Source: Jiulongibacter sp024742395
GTDB lineage: Bacteria > Bacteroidota > Bacteroidia > Cytophagales > Spirosomataceae
Assembly (NCBI GenBank): GCA_965249455.1
Contig: OZ252236.1
Location: forward strand, 4,030,001 to 4,094,000
DNA length: 64,000 bases
Direction: 5' to 3'
In this document: one piece after another, positions 52,775 to 62,178 of the stretch
Position numbering within the stretch: position 1 is the first letter of the stretch
Layout of the letters: every line of letters starts with the position of its first letter
Notes under the pieces: model-generated
What the model was told of the DNA's origin: nothing
Database searches by the model: none
What the model saw: the letters and a program-made list of their open reading frames with translations, nothing else
Program-made: the position numbers and the translations under genes

Positions 52775-54389
52775 AGAATAATCCTTTTAAGTTTTGTTCG
52801 ATTTTTAATTCTAAATCCTTAGAATCGGTAAAAAAGCTACTTAAGTTAGATTTAAAACCATCTAGTTTTGCTTCAAACTCTTCAATTGTAATATCAACAT
52901 AGTCAATCTTGATTTCAAAGTATTGCCCAGCACTTAAAGAGTAGTTTTTAGCTTTAATATCTTCGTTGCTAACCACTACAGAGAAATCATCAATGGGTTC
53001 CTTGGTATTGAATGTGTTGATGATTTTATCTTCTTCCTCCGGCGATAATACGGTTTTTTGATTCTTCCCTTCTTTTATGGTTGTACCAAGGTTTGAGGCA
53101 TCTATCAGCACTACTTCACCTTTGTTTTCTTTGTCTATAAAAATGATGGAGACATTGGTACCTGTTGAAGCAAAAATATTAGAGGGCATACTCACTACAC
53201 CAGCTAGCATTTTATCGTCTACCAGTTTTTGACGTATGGCCTTATCTATACCACTCTGTGCCGTTATAAAGCCAGTAGGTACTACCAAGGCAGCTTTTCC
53301 TCTATCTTTCAGGGAGTATATGATATGCTGCAAAAACAGCAGGTAAATGGCCATAGACTCCTTTTTCTTATTTGGAACCTTAGGTATTCCAGCAAAAAAA
53401 CGCTCTTTGTTTTCCTTACTCTCTAAATCATCCCGATAATCAGAAAAATCAAGCTTAAAAGGAGGGTTGGATACTATATAATCAAAGGTCTCTAGCTTGC
53501 CTTTATCGTCTTTATGATAGGGTTCAGAAATGGTATTACCCTTAACCACGTTTGGTATAGAATGTACCAAATCATTCAAAATCAAGTTTAAACGAAGTAG
53601 ATTAGATGATTTCTGAGAAATGTCTTGCGTATAAATGGTGCATTCATCTTCCCCTATCTCATGAGCTAAATTCATTAATAAGGAGCCTGAACCTGCCGCT
53701 GGGTCATAACAGGTGACATTGCTCACATCTTCAGGCACCAAGCACTTCGCCATAACCTTAGCTACGGCATGAGGCGTAAAATACTCGGCATATTTGCCAC
53801 CACTGTTTGAGTTATAGTCCTTTATTAAATACTCAAAAATAGCAGCATAGAAATCAAATTTCTCTTCAAAAATATGCTCAAAACTAAAGCCTATCAGCTT
53901 ATTAATAATGGCTTTGCAAAACTCATCTCTTTTATCAGTAACATATTTACTGATATTCTCAAAAAGTACAATTTTCTCCCCTCCATCGGTAATTACAGAA
54001 AATATATCACTGTTTTCTTTGGCAATATCTAAAAGCGTATTGTCAAAAATATCTGCAAATTTGGGTTCATTTTGCAGCTTAAAAAGAGAGGATATAAAGT
54101 GATGAGGATTAATGCGAGCTGTGCTTTCGCTTAGCTGCATCATAAGCATTTCATAGTCATCTGAGCTATATGCACTTAATGCCTCTTCCCAGTTTTCTGC
54201 TTTAGCTATTTTCGGGTCTATTTTCTTTACTTCATATACAAACTTATCGTTCAAAAACTTGTACAAAAATACCTGCGTAATAATCTTAAATTCGTTGCCG
54301 TCATTGCCAAGGCCGTAATTAGCACATACACTTTTCAGGTCGTCTATCAGTGCTTTTGTTTGTGTCTCAAAAGCTATTGTTTTTGTCAT
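52761..54389 (-). CDS. hsdM: Type I restriction-modification methyltransferase subunit
   Basis: This 542-aa protein has an N-terminal helical domain and an N6-adenine methyltransferase domain. Motif I is YDPAAGSGSLL (228-238) and the catalytic motif IV is NPPF (308-311, SNPPFKLDFSD), followed by GKAALVVPTGFITA. It methylates adenine using S-adenosylmethionine in the HsdS-bound complex. It overlaps hsdR by 4 bp and hsdS by 14 bp, a compact operon. Confidence 0.97.
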   Translation of the reverse strand: MTKTIAFETQTKALIDDLKSVCANYGLGNDGNEFKIITQVFLYKFLNDKFVYEVKKIDPKIAKAENWEEALSAYSSDDYEMLMMQLSESTARINPHHFISSLFKLQNEPKFADIFDNTLLDIAKENSDIFSVITDGGEKIVLFENISKYVTDKRDEFCKAIINKLIGFSFEHIFEEKFDFYAAIFEYLIKDYNSNSGGKYAEYFTPHAVAKVMAKCLVPEDVSNVTCYDPAAGSGSLLMNLAHEIGEDECTIYTQDISQKSSNLLRLNLILNDLVHSIPNVVKGNTISEPYHKDDKGKLETFDYIVSNPPFKLDFSDYRDDLESKENKERFFAGIPKVPNKKKESMAIYLLFLQHIIYSLKDRGKAALVVPTGFITAQSGIDKAIRQKLVDDKMLAGVVSMPSNIFASTGTNVSIIFIDKENKGEVVLIDASNLGTTIKEGKNQKTVLSPEEEDKIINTFNTKEPIDDFSVVVSNEDIKAKNYSLSAGQYFEIKIDYVDITIEEFEAKLDGFKSNLSSFFTDSKDLELKIEQNLKGLFYERK

Positions 54390-57300
54390 GCTACTCTACC
54401 GTAAAATTCGTTCATATATTCTTTTACTATCATTCCATTTATTCGTTTTGATGCCGCTGCATCCAAAGGAATCTTATGTTTGTTTTTCAATTGGTCAATC
54501 ACCAATCTAACCATCATCTTCTCTACAAAACTCTCATTTTCTAGCATCTTGGAGTTTTTCAGAATGTGTGTGTCCACTTCAGTTTTTAAATCTTGTAAGG
54601 CCTCAAAAAGCTTAGCTTCACTATCTGTCAATGGGTTTTTCTCCATCAATCTTTTATGAAGGCGAGCATATTTTTCATCATTCTGGTATTTGGCTTTCAG
54701 CAATTGATTTTTCCTTTCTAACTCTCGTGCTGTCTTATAAATGGACTCTAACTCCTTAATGTTGCTTTCCATTTGATCCTTAGTTACCTCACTAAGGTTT
54801 TTCTTCCTGAAAAGCCTTTCCAGTTCCTCTTTCAAAGATATGAAAACGGGGTCGACTTGGTCAAAATTACCTCCCAAAGCTTCTCTTGTTTTCTGCAAAG
54901 TACTTTTTAAAGCATCTGCCAATACCATCTCTTCTTCCTTTATCTTGGTAAAGGCAAAAATCACATCTTCCAGAGCCACATTAAGCAGATTGGTGGTATC
55001 CACCTTATTTTCTAAAGCCTCTTTGGTATTTATCAATGCCAGATGATTATTGGCTTCTCTTGACAGTAAAGTAAGCTTTCGGAAATCTAGCTTATCCAGC
55101 ATGTCATAATTACCAGACAAGCGAATGAGATTATAAAGGCTTTTTACATTATTTAAAACCCGAGTGATTTTAAGCATCTCACCTCTTTCACTTATTTGGC
55201 TTATCTGCTGAGAAAAGACTTCGGCATTCAAGGTATCAAAATGCAACAGCACATCTTTGATTTCTTGTATTTCCTGGTCTATTTCATCGTTAGATTTGAA
55301 GATGTTGGAATAGTGCACCATTTCGTCTCCAAGTTCAGATTGGAGTTCATTAAAATAGTCTTGATTCGTTTTATCAAACTCTTTTTGAATATCTGCAAAG
55401 TCTACAATATAGCCGTATTTGAAATCTTTATACTTTCTATTCACACGAGTAAGCATCTGCAATAGGTTGTGAGATTTTACAACTCGGCCCACATACAGTT
55501 TCTTAAGCCTTTTGGCATCAAAACCCGTCAAAAGCATATTGAAAACAAACAGGAAATCAATTTTACCATCTTTAAAATCCTCAATTAAAGCTTTTCGGTC
55601 TTCTTTTGTACCTATATCATGAAGTATTACAGCGGCAGTTTTTACCTTTCTGGACTGCTTTTTTTTAGAATTGTATGAAACCTGTGGTTCGGCTGCAATG
55701 GAGTAATTAACAGTACTTTCGTCCACCAGTTTAATCTCTGAAATTGAAGCATATTTCTCTTGAAATATTTCATACATCATTTTGGCTTGTTCAGAAGAAT
55801 CGCAAACCACCATTCCTCCGATTGTGTTATCATTCATTGCCACTCTGGCCTTCTCAAAATCCGTGACGATATAATCCAACATGGGCTCCACAAACTTGTG
55901 ATGTGCGTAAACCACTTTTTTACTGGCGTTTCCCTTTAGGATTTCGATTTCCGCCAGAGCTTTTTGAAGCGTGATTTTATATCTGGTTTCTATCTCTTCT
56001 CTAATTAGCCTTAATGTGTAGCCATCTTTTATGGAGGCATTGTAGTAATACTTATGAAAATACCCTCCAAAAAGTGACTTGGAATTGTAATCATTACCCA
56101 AAAGCGGCGTACCTGTCAATCCTATTTTAATGGCATTTGGGTCAGACTCATTTAAGTTGGCCAAGAAACTACCCTCGGGGTTATAACTTCTATGTACCTC
56201 ATCCAAGAAATAGATTCTTTGAATGTTTAATTGATAATCTGTATTACGAACTACATCAGGGTCATCCTCAAATTTCTGAATATTAACCACCGTGATTTCA
56301 GCCTTTCCAGAATCATTGTGTATTACACTTTTCGACTTAATATCCATCGCAAATTCCTCCCTTGAATTAACGGTATGCACCACCAAGCCCCTACTTTTAA
56401 ACTCTTTCCCTGCTTGAATCATCAAATCAAGCCTGTCTACAATGAAATAGAACTTCGGTATTACACCTTTCTTCTGAAAATAGGCCATCATGTAATACAC
56501 ATTGTAATACGCTAAAGCGGTCTTTCCACTTCCCTGTGTATGCCAGATAATGCCTTTGCGTTTTCCTTCATTTAATTTGGATTCAATAGCCTTAGTGGCA
56601 AAGATTTGAGGATAACGCATCACATGCTTTTCCAGTCCATGATATTCTTTTACATAAGCAAAACCAAATTTCAGTAGAAAAGCAAATCGTTTTCTTTGGA
56701 ACAGCGAAGTACAAATTCTATTGGTTGGCGTATCTGGATTCTTATTAGTAATGAATTCCTGAGAATTCTTAATACTTAAAAGGTTAGTGTCTTTTAAAAC
56801 CTCAATCTCCTTTTCGGTATTCTCTTTAGCCAAAAGAGTTTCTAAATCAAAAGTCTCTTCTTCTCTAAAATAATTAAGTATAGGTTTATGATAAGATGCC
56901 GAAGCATAAAATGCTCCTTGTATGGTTTGAGGCGTGGAATCGTCATACTCCATGTTATTGGAGAAAACCATGAGCTGCGTAATGTTCACAAACTTCCTAA
57001 ACTTCTTATTCTGAAATCTGGTATTAATGCGTTTGTGCTCCGCTAATATTCCATCTAAATTATTTGGCTTTTTAACCTCAATAAAAAACAAGGGCATCCC
57101 ATTTATCAATAGAATGATGTCAGGCCTAAATTCTTCATCGTCTTTCTTGTAGGTCAATTCCGTAACAACGTGATAATCGTTGTTATCCAAATCGTCAAAA
57201 TCAAAGAATTTAGTTCCGGAGTTGGCTGTCAATTTTTCAAAGAAAGCCTTTCCTAAATCCTCATTTTCTAAGGACAGAGAAACCTCGTCATAAACTCTTT

Positions 57301-57478
57301 TAAGCTCAGCTTCATTTAGATCAGGATTTAGCCTTGCTATACTTTGAAAAAATATATCAGTGAAAATATTGGTAGACTCATCCCATTTCTGGTTAGGCAA
57401 AGTCAAATACGTATAGCCTAATCTGATTAGGTGTAAAATTGTAGGGATTTTGACTCTAGAGTCTTCGTTAAACTTCAT
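54386..57478 (-). CDS. hsdR: Type I restriction endonuclease subunit
   Basis: This 1030-aa protein has the nuclease core RPDIILLINGMPLFFIEVKK with D120, E134 and K136 (PD-(D/E)xK). The motor domain has Walker A HTQGSGKT (313-320) and DEVHRSYNPEG (426 onward), and the later helicase motif includes FNMLLTGFDAKRLKKLYVGR. The C-terminal helical region contacts HsdM. It cuts and translocates DNA lacking methylation at the HsdS target. The frame is intact, so the system may be active. Confidence 0.97.
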   Translation of the reverse strand: MKFNEDSRVKIPTILHLIRLGYTYLTLPNQKWDESTNIFTDIFFQSIARLNPDLNEAELKRVYDEVSLSLENEDLGKAFFEKLTANSGTKFFDFDDLDNNDYHVVTELTYKKDDEEFRPDIILLINGMPLFFIEVKKPNNLDGILAEHKRINTRFQNKKFRKFVNITQLMVFSNNMEYDDSTPQTIQGAFYASASYHKPILNYFREEETFDLETLLAKENTEKEIEVLKDTNLLSIKNSQEFITNKNPDTPTNRICTSLFQRKRFAFLLKFGFAYVKEYHGLEKHVMRYPQIFATKAIESKLNEGKRKGIIWHTQGSGKTALAYYNVYYMMAYFQKKGVIPKFYFIVDRLDLMIQAGKEFKSRGLVVHTVNSREEFAMDIKSKSVIHNDSGKAEITVVNIQKFEDDPDVVRNTDYQLNIQRIYFLDEVHRSYNPEGSFLANLNESDPNAIKIGLTGTPLLGNDYNSKSLFGGYFHKYYYNASIKDGYTLRLIREEIETRYKITLQKALAEIEILKGNASKKVVYAHHKFVEPMLDYIVTDFEKARVAMNDNTIGGMVVCDSSEQAKMMYEIFQEKYASISEIKLVDESTVNYSIAAEPQVSYNSKKKQSRKVKTAAVILHDIGTKEDRKALIEDFKDGKIDFLFVFNMLLTGFDAKRLKKLYVGRVVKSHNLLQMLTRVNRKYKDFKYGYIVDFADIQKEFDKTNQDYFNELQSELGDEMVHYSNIFKSNDEIDQEIQEIKDVLLHFDTLNAEVFSQQISQISERGEMLKITRVLNNVKSLYNLIRLSGNYDMLDKLDFRKLTLLSREANNHLALINTKEALENKVDTTNLLNVALEDVIFAFTKIKEEEMVLADALKSTLQKTREALGGNFDQVDPVFISLKEELERLFRKKNLSEVTKDQMESNIKELESIYKTARELERKNQLLKAKYQNDEKYARLHKRLMEKNPLTDSEAKLFEALQDLKTEVDTHILKNSKMLENESFVEKMMVRLVIDQLKNKHKIPLDAAASKRINGMIVKEYMNEFYGRVA

Positions 57479-57645
57479 TTCAACGATTAGTTAAGGTCTT
57501 ATTAGTTCTTTGACAGGCTGTGTGTCACACTACTATTTCATATGTAACACACTAAAGTAGAAAAAAACAAGAATTGAAGATATCAAAAAGGGTAATAATC
57601 CCATGTTACAGAATTTATTTAACCTAGATATTTGTAAAAAAAAAC

Positions 57646-58503
57646 ATGAAAACGAAATCTATTTTAATTGCCATCCTTTTATCAATAGTATTTAAAGGAA
57701 TGGCACAGGAAAAAGAATATGGAAGATACACTTTCCATTATAAATGGGCTTCTACAGATACTGTTTATATGAAAGTAGTACCTAAAAAAACAAAACTTAA
57801 ATCAGGATGGGAATTAGAAGAAGAGGTAGGTAGTATGACCATTCGGAGAGTTCTTAAATATGATACAGTTATCGTTGTTAAGAAAGACTCCATTATCAAA
57901 CTTCATAAAAACTTAAAAGTATTGGATGTAAAACATACAGATGACAAACCCAATATATTAACCTTTAATCCAAAATATTCAGAAGATAGTCTTGATCCGC
58001 CAAATCACGTAGGCTACATAAAAATACCGGAAAATAGCTTTGCTACCATGTCCAAGTTCTTAGTAAAGTGGAATCCAGTTACCATCCCGTTTTCTATAAG
58101 ACCCAGACTAAATGAAAAAATAGGCAGTAAGATTACATCTGACCTAAAAATAGGTTCATCCATTTCTCTTGACTACAACTTGGAGTTTTTCAAAAACAGA
58201 AGAATAAAAGCTAAAAAAAGCGTCTATGGACTTTCAGCTGGAATAGCGTTTGGCCTGACAAAAGTTACACTTGATAAAAACACCACAAGTCTCTATACAA
58301 GAGACTACGAAATCGAAGAAGATGGACTTGCATTTTTTATTGGCCCGGGAGTTGGAGCAAACATAAGGGGTTTTCAAATCGTTTGGATGTGGGGTTGGGA
58401 TTTAGGACTTACCTCAAATGTTAAAAATGATTGGAACTATAATAAAGAGAAATATTACGGAGTAGGTGTTGGAATAGATCTGAATATTTTTGGTAAACTT
58501 TAG
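57646..58503 (+). CDS. Secreted protein with outer-membrane barrel-like C-terminus
   Basis: This 285-aa protein has a signal peptide ending FKGMAQ (about residue 21). The C-terminal half (residues about 150-285) alternates strands with turns (KSVYGLSAGIAFGLTKVTL, AFFIGPGVGANIRGFQIVWMWGWDLGL, KYYGVGVGIDLNIFGKL), typical of an outer-membrane barrel or a surface beta protein. I recognise no family. It is transcribed divergently from hsdR and may mark the start of a different cargo region. Confidence 0.6.
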   Translation: MKTKSILIAILLSIVFKGMAQEKEYGRYTFHYKWASTDTVYMKVVPKKTKLKSGWELEEEVGSMTIRRVLKYDTVIVVKKDSIIKLHKNLKVLDVKHTDDKPNILTFNPKYSEDSLDPPNHVGYIKIPENSFATMSKFLVKWNPVTIPFSIRPRLNEKIGSKITSDLKIGSSISLDYNLEFFKNRRIKAKKSVYGLSAGIAFGLTKVTLDKNTTSLYTRDYEIEEDGLAFFIGPGVGANIRGFQIVWMWGWDLGLTSNVKNDWNYNKEKYYGVGVGIDLNIFGKL

Positions 58504-58594
58504 GTTCAATTCAAATAGTAATTTCAAAGGAGGCATTTAGCAATTTTAGAATATTAATTATTGGATTTGGAGTTACTTTTCACAAATAATTAAG

Positions 58595-60331
58595 ATGAAA
58601 AGAATTTTAATAATAATTGTTTGGTTATCCCATTTGCCAACTTTTTCCCAAACGAATCACTACGTGTCACCATCAGGTAATGACGATCATGATGGTTTAA
58701 TTACGTCCCCTTGGAAAACTTTTCAAAAAGCGTGTGACAATGTTTCACCGGGTGACACGGTCTTTTTCAGAGGTGGTACATACAGAGAAATAGGAATAAA
58801 CTGTTCACACAGTGGAACTACCTTATCACCAATAGTCTATACGAATTACGCTGGAGAAGTACCTGTTTTTTCAGGTAGCACATTTAATGTGATTAGAAGT
58901 GGCTTTCTCCAAATAACCGCAAATAATGTTATCGTCTCCGGACTTAAATTTCAAGAATTCACAGGAAGAGAGAATTTCGGAATTAAAATTACTGATGTGT
59001 CACACAACGTGACACTTTCAAATTTAAAACTCAGTAACCTATATTTTTCAAGTTTTCCCAATGAAAGGCCTGACTCATCCTATCAAACCATGAATCCAAT
59101 TCTGGTTTTTGGTTCTTCTATATATAATCCCATAAGTCAGATCACAATCGACAATTGCGAAATATCAAATTGCCGAACAGGTCAAAGCGAAGCAATAGCA
59201 ATTGTTGGAAATGTTGAGAATTACACTGTGTCACGTAACACAATTAGTAGCACAGGCAATATCGGTATAGTAGCTGCTGGTTATTATAAATGGAACATAA
59301 ATGGTTTAGAATTGATACAGACCAGAAATGGGTTAATCAAAGGTAATATCGTAGATGGATGCAAAAGTCTAAAAGCCTTAGCCGCCGGAATTTATATTGA
59401 TGGGGCTAAGGAAGTGATTGTTGAAGGAAATATATGCAAAAATGGTCAAAGAGGATTTGCCGTTAACTGTGAAAACCATTCCAATGTATCTGGTGCCACC
59501 GCCTCAAACAATATGCTCCGTAGTAATCTTGCTTACAATAATTCACGAGGTGGTATTAGCATTGGCTCATGTCGTGGAGGCGACACATGCAAATATGCAA
59601 TAGTACAAAACACATGGGTAATTAATAATACCACATATAATAATTTTGACAATTCTGTCTTAGAGCCTACTGAAACAACGCCTGTAGATTTTGGGGAATT
59701 AATTTTAGATGCATCGGAAAACACTCGAATTCGAAACAATATATTTTCTTCCACAATTTCTGGAAGATGGAATCTCCAAATAAGCAATCAAAAAACTCCA
59801 CAATTTGTCAATAATTTAGATTCAGACTATAATATATGGCAATTCGCAGAACCAAATTGGCCGGTTTTTCAGCTAAATAATTACATTGTTAATGGTCTTT
59901 CTGCCTATCAAAACTCCTCTGGACAAGAGCAAAACTCATTGTTTCAAAACATTAATTTTAAAAACCCTTCAACAGGCGACTTTAGACTGTTAAATGAGTA
60001 TTCACCTACGTTTGATTTTGGAGACACTCAAAGCACAACAATCTCTATTGCTGGTGTCACAGATTTATCAGGAAAACCAAGAATGATGCACCTAAAACTT
60101 GATGCTGGTGCATACGAATATGGGTGTGTCACATCAGATATTAGTATTAACACTCCTTTACCATATGACATTTACCACTTTGAAACAGTTGGTTCTATAA
60201 ATTTCAACACCCACGTGACACAAAACCAACGTGTCACACTAATTGCTAATAAAGCCATCAACCTTCAATCAGCTTCATTAACAAATTTAGGTTCTGTGTT
60301 CAAGTTGGAAATTGGCGGATGCGTAGAGTAG
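58595..60331 (+). CDS. Secreted right-handed beta-helix (pectate-lyase-like fold) protein
   Basis: This 578-aa protein has a signal peptide (ending PTFSQ) followed by TNHYVSPSGNDDHDGL, the usual start of a DUF1565/parallel beta-helix domain. Repeats of asparagine-rich coils follow (ITANNVIVSGLKF, HNVTLSNLKLSNL, ITIDNCEISNC, YTVSRNTIS), then a C-terminal module ending with GSVFKLEIGGCVE. The fold occurs in polysaccharide lyases, hydrolases and adhesins, and no catalytic site is evident. The coding sequence contains nine GTGWCAC heptamers, as described in the findings. Confidence 0.82.
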   Translation: MKRILIIIVWLSHLPTFSQTNHYVSPSGNDDHDGLITSPWKTFQKACDNVSPGDTVFFRGGTYREIGINCSHSGTTLSPIVYTNYAGEVPVFSGSTFNVIRSGFLQITANNVIVSGLKFQEFTGRENFGIKITDVSHNVTLSNLKLSNLYFSSFPNERPDSSYQTMNPILVFGSSIYNPISQITIDNCEISNCRTGQSEAIAIVGNVENYTVSRNTISSTGNIGIVAAGYYKWNINGLELIQTRNGLIKGNIVDGCKSLKALAAGIYIDGAKEVIVEGNICKNGQRGFAVNCENHSNVSGATASNNMLRSNLAYNNSRGGISIGSCRGGDTCKYAIVQNTWVINNTTYNNFDNSVLEPTETTPVDFGELILDASENTRIRNNIFSSTISGRWNLQISNQKTPQFVNNLDSDYNIWQFAEPNWPVFQLNNYIVNGLSAYQNSSGQEQNSLFQNINFKNPSTGDFRLLNEYSPTFDFGDTQSTTISIAGVTDLSGKPRMMHLKLDAGAYEYGCVTSDISINTPLPYDIYHFETVGSINFNTHVTQNQRVTLIANKAINLQSASLTNLGSVFKLEIGGCVE

Positions 60332-60471
60332 TTAAAAATTGAGCACTGAAAACAACTTGAAGAGTCAATTAAATACCTTCAAATATCCCCGGCACCCCAG
60401 TACAATAAAACCAAATCAATTGTTCCCCTATGGTTACAGTACCAATTCAACTAATCTGCAACTTAAAATTG

Positions 60472-60825
60472 CTATAGACCCCTAACGATGACTCTACAAG
60501 GGGAAAAATCCATCCAGCCAAGGTTAAACACATAGTGCATGGTCTTTCCCTTGCTATTCACATGGGTATGGGTATGGTACTTAAACCTAAACTTTTTATC
60601 TTCCATGATGTTTCTATACACCTTTTTCTGAATTAGGCTTTTACCCAAAACCTCCAGAAGAATGCCATGGTTTCTTTTGAGGTATTCGTTAATCCTGATG
60701 GCGGCCTTTGCACTGGCATAACGTAAATTTTTATGGTAGAAGTTTTTGCATTTTATACTGCAAAATATCTTATTAGATCTGCCGGCAAACTCCATTTTAC
60801 AGACTTTACATTTCTTAGCGTTCAT
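60472..60825 (-). CDS. Small zinc-ribbon-type protein
   Basis: This 117-aa basic protein has two cysteine pairs in CKVCKMEFAGRSNKIFCSIKCKNFYHKNLRY (CxxC...CxxxC) at the N-terminus and a basic remainder with IRINEYLKRNH and HTHTHVNSKGKTMHYVF. It resembles small Bacteroidota zinc-ribbon proteins of unknown function. It is encoded divergently from the tyrosine recombinase at 61003 across 177 bp, and a functional link is only suggested by position. Confidence 0.6.
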   Translation of the reverse strand: MNAKKCKVCKMEFAGRSNKIFCSIKCKNFYHKNLRYASAKAAIRINEYLKRNHGILLEVLGKSLIQKKVYRNIMEDKKFRFKYHTHTHVNSKGKTMHYVFNLGWMDFSPCRVIVRGL

Positions 60826-61002
60826 ATCCTATTCTTTTCATTTTCTTTTGGCGAAGCATTTATTTAAAAAGCTTATACACTGGCCAATATACCAAACTAA
60901 TGCTTTTATCGTTCCGAACCGTTAGCAACTGTTAAAATCAAAATAAATGTTTAATGCAGTCCTTTTTTTCATTTCATTTGAATCACAATCCCGATTTACT
61001 TT

Positions 61003-62100
61003 ATGAAATACATTACACTTAAGCACCTATTGATAAATGGCGAAAAAAAGATAGGACTTCAATTTTACCCCGATAAAGTGATTCAGGCTCTGGTTAAACA
61101 AATGCCTGAAGTCAAATGGAGCTCAGAATACAGTATGGTTTTTTTACCTAACAATAAGAGTAATCTTAAGCTAGTATACCAAACCTTCAAGGGCGTGGCC
61201 TGGATTAATGGAAGTACATTTTATGGTAACAGCCGAGGTAAACAATATGATACGCAGGTGATTGCACCCTCGGTAAAAAAATCTATCTGCCCTGATTCAT
61301 ACATACAAAAACTAGAAGTAAACCATTACAGTAAAAATACGGCCAGAAGCTATATTACAAATTTTGAAAAATTCATGAATCATTTCAACGGCCGGGACGT
61401 GAATTCATTGGATGAAGAAGACATCCAAAATTACCTTCAGGTATTGACAAAAAAAGAACTCTCAAAAAGTAGCCTGAACACTGCCATAAATGCTATAAAG
61501 TTCTATTACGAAGTGGTAATGGGAATGCCCAATAGATTTTACAAAATAGATAGGCCTCGGAAAGACCAGAGGTTACCAGAAGTACTTTCTAAAGAGGAAA
61601 TAGTCAATATTATAAAACATACCAATAATATTAAGCATAAGTGTATCCTAAGCCTTTTATATTCAGCAGGCCTAAGAAGGGGTGAGCTTATAAACCTTAA
61701 AATCAACGATATAAATAGCAAAAGGATGGTTATTCGTGTGAATAAAGGAAAAGGAAACAAGGACAGAGTAACACTCCTATCTACCAATGTATTATGCGAC
61801 CTAAGAACGTATTTTAAAGAATGGAAACCAAAGACTTATCTTTTTGAAGGCCCAAATGAGAGCCAGTACAGTGCTAAAAGTATCGAAAATATCTTGAAAA
61901 ATGCGGCTAAAAAAGCAGGCATAAAGAAACGAGTTACACCGCATATGTTAAGGCATAGTTTCGGGACACACTTATTAGAAAATGGAGTAGATTTAAGACA
62001 GATTCAAGTTTTAATGGGTCATTATAATTCTAAAACAACAGAAATATATACACATGTAGCAGTCAATACTTTTGCGGTAATTAAAAACCTATTAGATTAG
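61003..62100 (+). CDS. XerC/D-like tyrosine recombinase with extra N-terminal domain
   Basis: This 365-aa protein has an added N-terminal region of about 90 residues before the SAM-like core-binding domain (about 97-180). The catalytic domain has R225 (SAGLRRGE), K249 or nearby, H314 and R317 (TPHMLRHSF), H340 (MGHYN) and nucleophile Y349 (EIYTHV). It lacks the insertion that defines integron IntI proteins, so it is XerC/D-like. Its 3' end is immediately followed by a palindrome and half-site in the region that carries cassette-like genes. Confidence 0.92.
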   Translation: MKYITLKHLLINGEKKIGLQFYPDKVIQALVKQMPEVKWSSEYSMVFLPNNKSNLKLVYQTFKGVAWINGSTFYGNSRGKQYDTQVIAPSVKKSICPDSYIQKLEVNHYSKNTARSYITNFEKFMNHFNGRDVNSLDEEDIQNYLQVLTKKELSKSSLNTAINAIKFYYEVVMGMPNRFYKIDRPRKDQRLPEVLSKEEIVNIIKHTNNIKHKCILSLLYSAGLRRGELINLKINDINSKRMVIRVNKGKGNKDRVTLLSTNVLCDLRTYFKEWKPKTYLFEGPNESQYSAKSIENILKNAAKKAGIKKRVTPHMLRHSFGTHLLENGVDLRQIQVLMGHYNSKTTEIYTHVAVNTFAVIKNLLD

Positions 62101-62111
62101 ATAAAATATTT

Positions 62112-62144
62112 GCGATATATCAGACATATGTCCTGATATATCGC
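62112..62144. repeat. 33-nt near-palindrome downstream of the recombinase
   Basis: GCGATATATCAG and CTGATATATCGC form a perfect 12-bp inverted repeat around ACATATGTC, which itself contains the palindrome ACATATGT. It begins 12 bp past the recombinase stop and is followed by TGTTGTACGCC. It could be a terminator, but lacks a T-run, so a recombination-site hairpin is preferred. Confidence 0.6.
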
Positions 62145-62146
62145 TG

Positions 62147-62159
62147 TTGTACGCCATTA
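62147..62159 (+). repeat. Half-site TTGTACGCCATTA (left)
   Basis: This 13-mer is the inverted complement of the half-site at 63263-63275 (12 of 13 positions match). Together they flank the two orphan genes. Confidence 0.6.
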
Positions 62160-62178
62160 AAACAGAGACCAAACTAAC

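Larger units (their letters stand above)
43927..57478. mobile_element. Candidate integrated island (integrase, HTH, primase, DNA-processing genes, type I R-M cargo)
   Basis: The left edge is set by the tRNA fragment and integrase. The gene order int - unknown - HTH - D5/P4 primase - zinc/toprim-like protein is plus-strand; the restriction cargo is minus-strand. The right edge is uncertain: no second tRNA-like copy was found in the window, so the element may extend past 57,478 or beyond the window. No capsid, terminase or relaxase gene is visible. Confidence 0.5.

Noticed and set aside
61003..62100. Canonical integron integrase IntI
   Set aside because: The protein lacks the insertion between the catalytic patches that defines IntI and looks XerC/D-like; only its context resembles an integron.
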